The notes under the pieces are model-generated. The model was not told where the DNA came from, searched no databases, and was given only the letters and a program-made list of their open reading frames with translations. A stretch of 64,000 nt of DNA from Bog-756 sp050014755 (lineage in GTDB: Bacteria > Actinomycetota > Acidimicrobiia > Acidimicrobiales > RAAP-2): NCBI GenBank assembly GCA_050014755.1, contig JBEKCS010000002.1, positions 1 through 64,000 on the forward strand, in the 5' to 3' direction. Made by a program: the position numbers and the translations under genes. Positions 1 through 7,160 of the stretch are shown here, in pieces. Numbering within the stretch: the first letter of the stretch is position 1; each line of letters begins with the position of its first letter.

Positions 1-127
1 GGACGGAGACCTCGGTGTCGTCGGTGATCCCCTCGGCCTCGAGCACCGAGCGGGCCAGCGCGGCCCAGCGGTCCACGGCCACCGGGTGGTCGGACTGCTC
101 GTCGGCGGCGTAGACGTCCAGGCTCAC
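1..127 (-). CDS. ybeY: Endoribonuclease YbeY, N-terminal part (runs off the left edge)
   Basis: The visible 42 codons give an N-terminus starting VSLDVYAADEQ from GTG at 127. The start overlaps the phoH stop as GTGA, which indicates translational coupling. YbeY is a metal-dependent RNase for 16S rRNA 3'-end maturation and ribosome quality control. Its catalytic H3xH5xH motif would lie beyond the left edge and is not seen. The identification rests on the phoH-ybeY gene order, which is strongly conserved in actinobacteria, and on the fit of the N-terminus. Confidence 0.75.
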   Translation of the reverse strand, partial: MSLDVYAADEQSDHPVAVDRWAALARSVLEAEGITDDTEVSV

Positions 128-1113
128 GACGGCACCGAGCCGTTCGCCGGGAGTGCGTCGTCGCGGTCGTACGCGGACACGATGTCGGCCACGATCTTGT
201 GGCGGACGACGTCCTGCGCCTTCAGGTGCACGAACGCGAGATCGGGCACGCCGCCGAGGATGGCCTCCAGCCCGACCAGGCCGGAACGTCCCCCCGGGAT
301 GTCCACCTGGGTCATGTCGCCGGTGACCACCGCCTTCGAGCCGAAGCCGATGCGGGTCAGGAACATCTTCATCTGCTCGGGGCTGGTGTTCTGGGCCTCG
401 TCCAGGATGATGAAGGAGTTGTTGAGCGTGCGCCCCCGCATGAAGGCCAGCGGTGCCACCTCGACCGCGCCCTTGTCGATCAGGCGCTGCGCCCCCTCGG
501 CCTCGAGCAGGTCGTGGAGCGCGTCGTAGAGGGGACGCAGATAGGGGTCGACCTTGGCCAGGATGTCGCCGGGCAGGAAGCCCAGCCGTTCGCCGGCCTC
601 GACGGCGGGCCGGGTGAGGATGATCCTGCTGACCTGACGGGCCTGGAGGGCCTGGACCGCGAGGGCCACCGCCAGGTAGGACTTGCCGGTACCGGCCGGA
701 CCGATCCCGAAGGTCACGATGTTGCGGGTGATGGCGTCGGCGTACGCCTTCTGCCCACCCGTCTTCGGGCGCACGGCCCGGCCCCGCGACGAACGGAGCA
801 GCTCGCTGGTCAGGACCTCGGACGGTCGCACGTCGTCCCGCATCATGTCGATCGTCCGGGCCAGCTGGACGGCGTCGAGGCCGTGCCCCGACTCGAGGAG
901 GATGATCAGTTCGTGGAACAGGGCGGCGACCCGGTCCGCCGAGGCGCCGCCGTCGGAGCCGGCATCCTCGATGGAGACCTCGTTGCCCCGAACGGCGATC
1001 CGTACGTCGGGGAAGGCGCCCTCGATCATGCGGAGCAGCTCATCGCGCTGGCCGAGGAGACCGGCCATGAGGTGGTTGCCGGGAACGAGGATCTTTACCG
1101 GGGTGCCTGCCAC
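124..1113 (-). CDS. phoH: PhoH-like ATPase
   Basis: A 329-residue PhoH-family P-loop ATPase, a cytoplasmic protein linked to RNA metabolism. Walker A GPAGTGKS lies at residues 138-145 and Walker B IILDEAQN at 235-242. The N-terminal ~110 residues carry the KH-like extension typical of the PhoH-like (YbeZ) type. It starts with GTG and is followed by ybeY with a 4-bp overlap. It sits downstream of the HIT gene in the same orientation, so it is probably co-transcribed with the hrcA-side cluster. The length is normal for the family. Confidence 0.93.
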   Translation of the reverse strand: MAGTPVKILVPGNHLMAGLLGQRDELLRMIEGAFPDVRIAVRGNEVSIEDAGSDGGASADRVAALFHELIILLESGHGLDAVQLARTIDMMRDDVRPSEVLTSELLRSSRGRAVRPKTGGQKAYADAITRNIVTFGIGPAGTGKSYLAVALAVQALQARQVSRIILTRPAVEAGERLGFLPGDILAKVDPYLRPLYDALHDLLEAEGAQRLIDKGAVEVAPLAFMRGRTLNNSFIILDEAQNTSPEQMKMFLTRIGFGSKAVVTGDMTQVDIPGGRSGLVGLEAILGGVPDLAFVHLKAQDVVRHKIVADIVSAYDRDDALPANGSVPS

Positions 1114-1205
1114 GTGCGCTCTGTCTGGGACCCTACCAGCGGCCCGGGTGGTTCCGGACGCACCGCCGGTGTCCTCGGGCCGGAGGTCGCCTCCATCGGC
1201 TGCGC

Positions 1206-1565
1206 TCAGCCCGGGGGCCAGTCGAACGGGCGCCCGCCGAGGACGTGCAGGTGGAGGTGGGGCACGGAGTTGGAGGCGTCGGGACCGACGTTGAACGTCA
1301 GCCGGTACCCCCGGTCCTCCCCGCCGATCCCCTCGGCATCGGCCACCGCCTTGGCCGCGATCAGCAGGGCGGCGAGGTCGTGGGCGTCATCGGGACCCAC
1401 CGTGCCGGCATTGACGATGTGACGCCGCGGCACGACGAGCACGTGAACGGGTGCCTGCGGGTGGATGTCCCGGAAGGCGATCGTGCGCTCGTCCCGGTAG
1501 ACGATGTCGGCGGGGACGTCGCCGGCCACGATCGCGCAGAACAGGCAGTCGGAGGCGGTGCTCAC
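1206..1565 (-). CDS. HIT-family nucleotide-binding hydrolase
   Basis: A 119-residue histidine-triad protein. An N-terminal CLFC motif (residues 7-10) is typical of HINT-type HIT proteins, and the catalytic histidine triad HLHLHVLGG lies near the C-terminus. HINT enzymes hydrolyse nucleoside phosphoramidates, including aminoacyl-adenylates. The gene is 11 bp downstream of the BldC-like gene and 92 bp upstream of phoH, all on the minus strand. HIT genes between rsmE and phoH are common in actinobacteria, so the placement supports the call. Confidence 0.92.
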   Translation of the reverse strand: MSTASDCLFCAIVAGDVPADIVYRDERTIAFRDIHPQAPVHVLVVPRRHIVNAGTVGPDDAHDLAALLIAAKAVADAEGIGGEDRGYRLTFNVGPDASNSVPHLHLHVLGGRPFDWPPG

Positions 1566-1575
1566 CGGGTGCGGC

Positions 1576-1863
1576 TCAACCCTCGGCCGCCATCCGGTCC
1601 CGGCCGTCCGCGACGCCGTGGACCACCCGGGGCGCTCCCTTCACCTCGGGGTAGAGGTGCTCGAGGCTCCCCGGGACGATCCGGCTCGACTCGATGAAGG
1701 CCTCGACGTCGACCTCCTTCAGGCGGATGACCCGCCCGAACTTGTAGGCGGCCAGCCCTCCCTCGTCGATGAACCGGTAGAGGCTGCGCAGGGTGACACC
1801 GAGCCGCTCGGCGGCGTCCTTGGTACTCAACCAGCTGACGGCTTCGCCGTGATCGCCGGGCAT
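1576..1863 (-). CDS. BldC/excisionase-like MerR-type small DNA-binding protein
   Basis: A 95-residue protein with one winged helix-turn-helix of the MerR/excisionase/BldC type: LSTKDAAERLGVTLRSLYRF at about residues 12-31, followed by the wing GRVIRLKEVDVEAFIE. There is no effector domain. It overlaps the BldD-like gene by ATGA, so the two regulators are translationally coupled. BldC proteins bind direct repeats cooperatively and control development in Streptomyces. Orthology to BldC cannot be proved here; an excisionase-family regulator is the safe reading. Confidence 0.72.
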   Translation of the reverse strand: MPGDHGEAVSWLSTKDAAERLGVTLRSLYRFIDEGGLAAYKFGRVIRLKEVDVEAFIESSRIVPGSLEHLYPEVKGAPRVVHGVADGRDRMAAEG

Positions 1864-2462
1864 CAGACCGCGACGAGCAGGCCGAGCTCGTCCAGGCGGG
1901 CTCCCATGCTGTCCGGCGTCACCCCGAACAGGCAGGCGATGGCCCGCACGTCCTCGGCCCGGATGGTGATCATCCGGCCGTTGAAGTCCTGGCGGTGGAC
2001 CTGGATCATGCTGAGGAACCGTCGGAGGAGGTCCCGCTCGGGACCGCTCACCGTATGGAGCTTGGTGAGGTCGATGGCCACCTTGTCCGGCACCGTCGAC
2101 ACCGGAGCGATGCGGCGCCCGTTGGACGAGGAGTCGTCCGACGTGCCGGCCTCACCCCACCGGCCCCCGGGGCTGGCGTCGTCGTTGGGGAGGAGCTGGT
2201 CCACCGGTACGTCGTAGAGCTTGGCCAGACGCTGGAGCCGGGGCACCGAGATGGCCCGCTCGCCCCGTTCGTAGGCGCCCAGGACGCTGGCCTTGAACTC
2301 CTGGTCGGACATGGCCTCGACGGCCTGGAGGGAGAGCCGCATCTGCTTGCGCATCGCCCGGAGCCGCGAACCCACGGCACGGGCGTAGGCGACCCTGGCC
2401 GCAAACTCCTGCTCGTCGTCGTCCGACTCGACAATCGCCTTTTCCGTAACCGTCATGGTCAT
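1863..2462 (-). CDS. bldD: BldD-like XRE-family regulator with c-di-GMP-binding motif
   Basis: A 199-residue protein with an XRE helix-turn-helix (about 30-90, including GAYERGERAISVPRLQRLA, which closely resembles BldD) and a BldD-type C-terminal domain. That domain carries R157-x-D159-x8-R168-x-x-D171. This matches the RxD-x8-RxxD signature by which Streptomyces BldD binds c-di-GMP, with both Arg and both Asp kept. There are two in-frame ATGs. The Shine-Dalgarno GGAGGG lies 2 nt from the first (2462) and about 8 nt from the second (2456), so 2456 may be the real start. It is coupled to the BldC-like gene by an ATGA overlap. Confidence 0.82.
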   Translation of the reverse strand: MTMTVTEKAIVESDDDEQEFAARVAYARAVGSRLRAMRKQMRLSLQAVEAMSDQEFKASVLGAYERGERAISVPRLQRLAKLYDVPVDQLLPNDDASPGGRWGEAGTSDDSSSNGRRIAPVSTVPDKVAIDLTKLHTVSGPERDLLRRFLSMIQVHRQDFNGRMITIRAEDVRAIACLFGVTPDSMGARLDELGLLVAV

Positions 2463-2534
2463 GCCCTCCGCTCCCCACCGTTCTGCCCCTCGAGCCCGGG
2501 CTTGGTACGCCCAACCCGCTTCTCTCCTGCTGGC

Positions 2535-2547
2535 TCACGCAACGTGG
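2535..2547. promoter_or_regulatory. Candidate BldD-like operator upstream of bldD
   Basis: TCACGCAACGTGG contains the inverted repeat CACG-CAA-CGTG. By my reading it matches 8 of the 10 fixed positions of the Streptomyces BldD consensus TNACNCWGNGTNA. It lies about 75 bp upstream of the bldD start, where an autoregulatory site would be expected. It partly overlaps the hairpin at 2546-2568, so it is a suggestion only. Confidence 0.25.
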
Positions 2548-2568
2548 TCGGGGCGTGGGACCCCGACC
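2546..2568 (-). terminator. Hairpin between rsmE and bldD
   Basis: GGTCGGGG and CCCCGACC form a perfect 8-bp stem with a 7-nt loop, about 46 nt past the rsmE stop. There is no clear U-tract, so it may be an attenuating or Rho-assisted terminator that partly separates hrcA-dnaJ-rsmE from the bldD side. Confidence 0.4.
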
Positions 2569-2614
2569 AAACTGTGAACGTCTGCCAAACACCAGTTTTC
2601 CTCACGGAGCGTGG

Positions 2615-3403
2615 TTACGCAAGGGGCAGAATTACCCCGCTACGCAGTCCGCACAGGAGTGCGCCGGCGACCACCGCGGCCGTCTCGGCCCGCAAGACGG
2701 TGGCACCGAGCCCGACTCCGGGGCCGAATGCGTCGCGCTCGGCCGGGTCCCATCCACCTTCGGGCCCCACGGCCAGCACCGGACGATCCAGTCCGGGCGC
2801 ACCTCCGCCGGCTTCGGCCAGGGTCACCGGGCCGCCCGCCACCTCCGCCACCTCGCCGAGGAGGCAGACGTCGGTCACCTCCGCCAGCCGCGCCCGCCGG
2901 CACTGGGACGCCGACTCGCGAACCACCCGCCGGAGCCGTTCCACCGACTTTGCGGCACGGTCGCCGTCCCATCGCACCACCGAGCGTGAGGTTCGCAGCG
3001 GGACGATCCGATCGACCCCGAGCTCCGTCAGCTTCTGGGCCACCCACTCCGGGCGGTCACCCTTGGTCGGGGCGAAGGCGACGGTGACTTCGGGCACGAG
3101 GCGCGCCTCGGCCACCGCCGGGCCCTCCGGGACGAGGAGCGCGCCAGGGTCGGCACCCCTCGAACCCCTGGCCGGAGCGTGGGCGGCGACCCGGCACGGG
3201 ACCCATCGCCCCTCGCCGTCCGAGGCCACCACCAGCTCACCCGGCCGGAGCCGCAGGACGTCGAGGAGGTGGCGCACGTCGGCATCGTCGACCACCGGGG
3301 CGGTGGGGTCGGCCACGAAGACCATGGCCGAGGCGGCCACCAGTACCGGGTCCGGTGCCCGTGGTCGCGGCGCGCCGCCCGGGACCTCGACCCCCGGGCC
3401 CAC
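2615..3403 (-). CDS. rsmE: 16S rRNA (uracil1498-N3)-methyltransferase RsmE
   Basis: A SPOUT-class methyltransferase that modifies U1498 of 16S rRNA in the 30S subunit. The C-terminal trefoil-knot motifs are clear: AVGPEGGWDPAERDAF and LGATVLRAETAAVVA. The N-terminal PUA-like part begins around MVFVADPTAPVVDD. The start is uncertain. GTG at 3403 follows the dnaJ stop by 2 nt and keeps the DPVLVAASA lead-in often seen in this family. GTG at 3340 and ATG at 3325 are alternatives. It is third in the hrcA-dnaJ-rsmE operon. Confidence 0.85.
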   Translation of the reverse strand: MGPGVEVPGGAPRPRAPDPVLVAASAMVFVADPTAPVVDDADVRHLLDVLRLRPGELVVASDGEGRWVPCRVAAHAPARGSRGADPGALLVPEGPAVAEARLVPEVTVAFAPTKGDRPEWVAQKLTELGVDRIVPLRTSRSVVRWDGDRAAKSVERLRRVVRESASQCRRARLAEVTDVCLLGEVAEVAGGPVTLAEAGGGAPGLDRPVLAVGPEGGWDPAERDAFGPGVGLGATVLRAETAAVVAGALLCGLRSGVILPLA

Positions 3404-3405
3404 GG

Positions 3406-4548
3406 TCAGCTGAGGGCCGACCGGAGCTTGGAGAAGAGGCCCTCGCTCTGGGGGGGCTCGCCCAACGGCTCCGACCGGGCCTCGGCCAGGGCGGTCAGCA
3501 GCTCCCGCTGGCGGTCGTCGAGGTCGGTCGGCGTGTCCACCTGGATGTGGACGACGAGGTCGCCGCGGCCGCGACCCCGCACCTTCGGGACACCGAGCCC
3601 CTTCAGCGGAAGTGTGGTTCCGGTCTGGGTCCCCGCGGCGACGGCGAGGTCGCGGGTGTCGTCGAGCGTCTCGAAGGGCACGCTGCCCCCGAGGGCGGCG
3701 AGCGCCATGGGAACGTGCACGGTGGCATGGAGGTCGACGCCGGAGCGGAGGAAGACCTCGTCGGGAGCCACCGCGAGATGGACGAACAGCGCACCGTTCG
3801 GACCGCCCCGGAACCCGGCGGGTCCGTGGCCGGCCAGGCGCAACGTGGAGCCGTCGTCCACTCCGGCCGGGATGTCGACGGTGAGGGTGCGGGTCTCGGA
3901 CCGCCGACCCTCGCCCCGGCAGTCGGCACACGGGGTCTCGATGGACTGGCCGGTGCCCTGGCACCGGGGGCAGGGCACCGCGGTGATCACCTGCCCGAGG
4001 ATGGACTGGCGGACCCGTCGCAGCTCGCCGGCGCCTTCGCAGTCGGGGCACCGGATCACCGACGTCCCGGGCGTTGCCCCGGTTCCCTCGCACGTGTCGC
4101 AGTGGACCGGCGTGGTCACGTCGACCTGGCGCTGCACGCCGAACACCGCCTCGCGGAAGGTGAGCTCGACCATCATCTCGGCGTCGGGACCGGGCGTCGG
4201 CCCGGTACGGCGACCCCGCCCGGACTGGGCACCACCCATTCCGTTGAAGAACGCGTCGAACAGGTCGCCGAGCCCGCCGGTCCCGAACGGGTCACCGCCG
4301 GCCTGGCCACCGGCGGCCGGGCCGAACACACCGGCGTGACCGAAGCGGTCGTAGCGGGCCCGGCGCTCGGGGTCGCTCAACACCTCGTAGGCCAGACCGA
4401 TCTCCTTGAAGTGCTCGCCGGAGTCCGAGTCGTCCTGGTTGGTGTCCGGATGGTGCTCCCGGGCCTTGGCCCGGTAGGCCCGCTTCAACTCCTCGTCGGA
4501 GGCGTCGCGCCGGACACCCAGCAGTTCGTAGAGGTCGGTCTCGGTCAC
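3406..4548 (-). CDS. dnaJ: Molecular chaperone DnaJ
   Basis: A type I DnaJ of 380 residues. It has a J domain with HPD (in KAREHHPDTNQ), a Gly/Phe-rich linker (GHAGVFGPAAGGQAGG), four CxxCxGxG zinc motifs (CDTCEGTG, CPDCEGAG, CPRCQGTG, CADCRGEG) and the C-terminal substrate-binding domain. The GTG start at 4548 overlaps the hrcA stop as GTGA, so DnaJ is coupled to HrcA and should be controlled by the CIRCE element upstream. This is the DnaJ2 type usually linked to hrcA in actinobacteria. Confidence 0.95.
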   Translation of the reverse strand: MTETDLYELLGVRRDASDEELKRAYRAKAREHHPDTNQDDSDSGEHFKEIGLAYEVLSDPERRARYDRFGHAGVFGPAAGGQAGGDPFGTGGLGDLFDAFFNGMGGAQSGRGRRTGPTPGPDAEMMVELTFREAVFGVQRQVDVTTPVHCDTCEGTGATPGTSVIRCPDCEGAGELRRVRQSILGQVITAVPCPRCQGTGQSIETPCADCRGEGRRSETRTLTVDIPAGVDDGSTLRLAGHGPAGFRGGPNGALFVHLAVAPDEVFLRSGVDLHATVHVPMALAALGGSVPFETLDDTRDLAVAAGTQTGTTLPLKGLGVPKVRGRGRGDLVVHIQVDTPTDLDDRQRELLTALAEARSEPLGEPPQSEGLFSKLRSALS

Positions 4549-5609
4549 CGGGCCGCCTCGCCGAGGCGCTCGCCGAGGCGGTCGCCGACCACCCGGGCGG
4601 CGGCCAGGGCCAGCGGGTAGTTCATCCGGGTCGGTCCGAGGAGCCCGATGGTGCCGGCCTCCACCCCGTCGACCGACACCGGCATCACCACGATGGCGCA
4701 CGACGCCAGCGGCTCGACGCCGTGTTCGGTGCCGATGGCCACCGTCAGCCCGGTGTCCAGGATGTCCCGGAGGAGCGAGACCACCACCAGCTGCTGTTCG
4801 AGGATGGTGAGGACCGACCGGACGGTGTCGACGGCGTCGAAGGCGGCGGCCATCCGAGACGAGCCGCCCACGAAGAGCTGGTCGTGGCCGTCCGCCTCCC
4901 CCAGCACCTGGAGGGCGGACACCGCGGCGGCCACCACCGCGTCCACGGTGGGGTCGCCGCTCGGCGGGGCGGTCGGTCCCACCTGGGCCATCGGGGAGCC
5001 GAGGGCGTGGGTGGCCAGACGGGCCGCGGCGTCGGACAGGACGGCATCGTCGACCTCCTCGGGCAGTTCGATCGACTGCTTCTGCACGGCCCCGTCGGCA
5101 AGCACCACCACGACCAGGACGAGGCGGTGGCCGAGCCCGACCAGCTGGACCGATCGGATGGCGGCCGAGTCGTGGGAAGGACCCACCACCATGGCGGTGC
5201 AGTCGGTGAGGTCGGCGAGGAGACCCGAGGTGCGCTCCAGCATCTGCTCGATCTCGCCGTGGGCGTGGTCGAAGAACCGGCGGACCTGCTGGCGGCCGCT
5301 CGGGTCGAGGGGACCGGGTCCGCCGAGCTGGTCGACGAAGAACCGGTAGCCCTTGTCGGTCGGGATCCGTCCGGCGCTGGTGTGGGGCTGGGTCAGGTAG
5401 CCGTCCCGCTCGAGGGCGGCCATGTCGGAGCGGACGGTGGCCGACGACACGCTCACGCCGGGGGCGTCGACCACGTGCTGGGACCCGACGGGCTGGGCGG
5501 AGCCGATGTACTCGGTCACCACCGCGTTGAGGATGGCCGCCTTGCGGGCGTCCAGGGCCGGGTCACCCGGGGCGGTGTCTGATCTGCGGTCGTCGGCGGT
5601 CGTCATCAT
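4545..5609 (-). CDS. hrcA: Heat-inducible transcriptional repressor HrcA
   Basis: A 354-residue HrcA. The N-terminal winged helix (about residues 20-90) includes SSATVRSDMAALERDGYLTQ followed by the family signature HTSAGRIPTDKGYRFFVD. The GAF-like dimerisation domain follows. HrcA binds CIRCE inverted repeats and represses chaperone genes until heat shock. A CIRCE site lies 63 bp upstream (5672-5698), so the operon is autoregulated. The double ATG start leaves one codon of uncertainty. dnaJ is coupled downstream. Confidence 0.96.
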   Translation of the reverse strand: MMTTADDRRSDTAPGDPALDARKAAILNAVVTEYIGSAQPVGSQHVVDAPGVSVSSATVRSDMAALERDGYLTQPHTSAGRIPTDKGYRFFVDQLGGPGPLDPSGRQQVRRFFDHAHGEIEQMLERTSGLLADLTDCTAMVVGPSHDSAAIRSVQLVGLGHRLVLVVVVLADGAVQKQSIELPEEVDDAVLSDAAARLATHALGSPMAQVGPTAPPSGDPTVDAVVAAAVSALQVLGEADGHDQLFVGGSSRMAAAFDAVDTVRSVLTILEQQLVVVSLLRDILDTGLTVAIGTEHGVEPLASCAIVVMPVSVDGVEAGTIGLLGPTRMNYPLALAAARVVGDRLGERLGEAAR

Positions 5610-5671
5610 GGCTCACCAAATCGGAGTGTGGATCGGAGGTGCCCGGGTGGTCCGGGTCGAACCCATCACTG

Positions 5672-5698
5672 CTGGCACTCCACTCTAGTGAGTGCTGG
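5672..5698 (-). promoter_or_regulatory. CIRCE operator for HrcA
   Basis: CTGGCACTC-N9-GAGTGCTGG matches the CIRCE consensus TTAGCACTC-N9-GAGTGCTAA in the core GCACTC-N9-GAGTGC, with changes only in the outer bases. On the minus strand the spacer contains TAGAGT, a possible -10 box, so HrcA binding would block the promoter directly. It lies 63 bp upstream of hrcA. Confidence 0.9.
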
Positions 5699-5796
5699 CC
5701 ACATTCGGCCGATCACCCTCGCCGGTCACCCGGGTCCGTCAGCCCCGGTTGCGGGGGTCCCGGACCCGAGGTCGTGAAATCGCACAGTCGGCCGGG

Positions 5797-6456
5797 TCAG
5801 GCGCTGGCGATGAACATCCGCTCGGTCATGGCCGGCCCGAGGGCGATGGCCGCATCCCCCATGACCAGCGTCAGGGTCCCGTCCGGGGCCCGGGACTGGA
5901 CGACGGCGGTCGTGCCGGGCCGGAGCCCGTTGTCACCCAGGTAGGTGAGGGACTCGGCCTCGTGCTCCACGCTCTCGGTGATCCGCACCAGGCGCACCCG
6001 GTCCCCCGGCTGGGCCTCGGCCAGGCGCCGCTGCGTCGCGCCGTCGGGCACCACCCCGGGGATCGGATTGCCGTGGGGGCAGGTGGTCGGGTTGTCGAGG
6101 AGCACCACCAGCCGGGCCTCGACGTCGTCCGAGATCACGTGTTCCCACCGACCGGCCTCGATGTGGGCCTTGTCCCAGTCGAGCCCGATGATGTCGACGA
6201 GCAGCCGCTCGGCCAGGCGGTGCTTGCGGACCACCCCTTCCGCCAGTGCGGTGCCCGCCGGCGTCATGGCGATGCGGCGGGCGCTGCGGGTGATCAGTCC
6301 CTCCGCCTCGAGCCGGTCGAGCATCTCCGATACCGAAGGTGCCGCCTTGCCCAGCCGCTCGGCCAGGCGGGCCTGGATCACCGGGATCCCCTCCTCCTCG
6401 AGGGCGAAGATCGTCTCGAGGTACTCCTCGACCGGCGGATGGAAACGGTCAAGCAC
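5797..6456 (-). CDS. DtxR/MntR-family metal-dependent repressor
   Basis: A 219-residue DtxR-type regulator with an N-terminal winged helix (AERLGKAAPSVSEMLDRLE), a dimerisation/metal domain with RKHRLAERLLVDIIGL, GRWEHVISDDVEARL and GNPIPG, and a C-terminal SH3-like domain. Numbering aligns exactly with DtxR. The ancillary-site ligands H79, E83 and H98 are kept, as are E105 and H106. The primary-site Met10 is Glu and Cys102 is Gly, so metal choice may be nearer manganese (inference). The start appears leaderless: TAGGAT at 6463-6468, six bases, then GTG. Confidence 0.88.
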   Translation of the reverse strand: MLDRFHPPVEEYLETIFALEEEGIPVIQARLAERLGKAAPSVSEMLDRLEAEGLITRSARRIAMTPAGTALAEGVVRKHRLAERLLVDIIGLDWDKAHIEAGRWEHVISDDVEARLVVLLDNPTTCPHGNPIPGVVPDGATQRRLAEAQPGDRVRLVRITESVEHEAESLTYLGDNGLRPGTTAVVQSRAPDGTLTLVMGDAAIALGPAMTERMFIASA

Positions 6457-6561
6457 ACCGCGATCCTACGGCACGGCCGGTGGAGCCGCTCCGGCCCCGT
6501 TCAGCCCCTTTCGCCGGCGACTGTCCGCCGGCGTCGATCGGCGTCGGTCGCCGCCGGGCCA

Positions 6562-6981
6562 ATGGACGGTACCGTGGAGCCCGTGGACAGTACCCCGGGA
6601 TCGCATCCCGGCGACGCCGAGTCGGTGCCCGGGGGCGGGGCCGCGCCGGAGCCGGCCGACGAGTCCCCCGACGTCGGTGCGGACGCCGACGGAAGCACCG
6701 ACGCGGACGCCGACGGAGGCACCCCCGATCCGCTCCGCTTCAGCAACTGGATGAAGCGGTCGGCCACCGGCGCCGTCCTGTCCGGCATCGCCCTCGGCCT
6801 CCAGCACGCGTTGGAAGAGAAGCGCGAGCTCCCTGCCTTCGTCATGGAGGCGCCGGGTGAGCCCGAGGACCCGGACGCGCCGATCACCCTCCACTTCGAC
6901 CCGGACGACCCGACCAATACGGTGGCGGTAATCCGTCGCCCGGCGACAACGGATCCCGAGGAACCGGCCGCGTCCTGCTGA
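6562..6981 (+). CDS. Hypothetical protein with acidic N-terminal linker
   Basis: A predicted 139-residue protein I do not recognise. The first ~60 residues are low complexity (Pro, Gly, Asp, Ala), including a near-duplicated ADADGSTDADADGGT coded by a short tandem DNA repeat. The C-terminal part is more ordered: FSNWMKRSATGAVLSGIALG, a short amphipathic or weakly hydrophobic helix, then an acidic region ending DPDDPTNTVAVIRRP. Codon usage fits a real gene. It diverges from the DtxR gene across a 105-bp gap. The start could also be the GTG a few codons downstream. Confidence 0.6.
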   Translation: MDGTVEPVDSTPGSHPGDAESVPGGGAAPEPADESPDVGADADGSTDADADGGTPDPLRFSNWMKRSATGAVLSGIALGLQHALEEKRELPAFVMEAPGEPEDPDAPITLHFDPDDPTNTVAVIRRPATTDPEEPAASC

Positions 6982-7090
6982 CGTCGCCGGTCGCGCCCGG
7001 CGCGGTCCGGCTCCGACGAACCGTCCGACTTCTTCCGGCGCACGGCCCAAAAAACTGACGACCGGTACAGGCCGGACGCTACACTCAGCC

Positions 7091-7129
7091 ATGCCCCACG
7101 GTGCCCTCTTGATGACGCGGGCCCGGTGA
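7091..7129 (+). CDS. Leaderless 12-codon mini-ORF upstream of the glycosyltransferase
   Basis: TACACT at 7080-7085 is a good -10 box, and ATG at 7091 follows after five bases, so a transcript would begin at or next to this ATG. The ORF reads MPHGALLMTRAR and stops at 7129, 31 bp before the glycosyltransferase GTG. It may act as a translated leader. Comparable arrangements occur at 37529 and 52634. Confidence 0.35.
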   Translation: MPHGALLMTRAR

Positions 7130-7160
7130 CGGCTCGGTCCGGTCCGGAGGCCGTCCCCCG

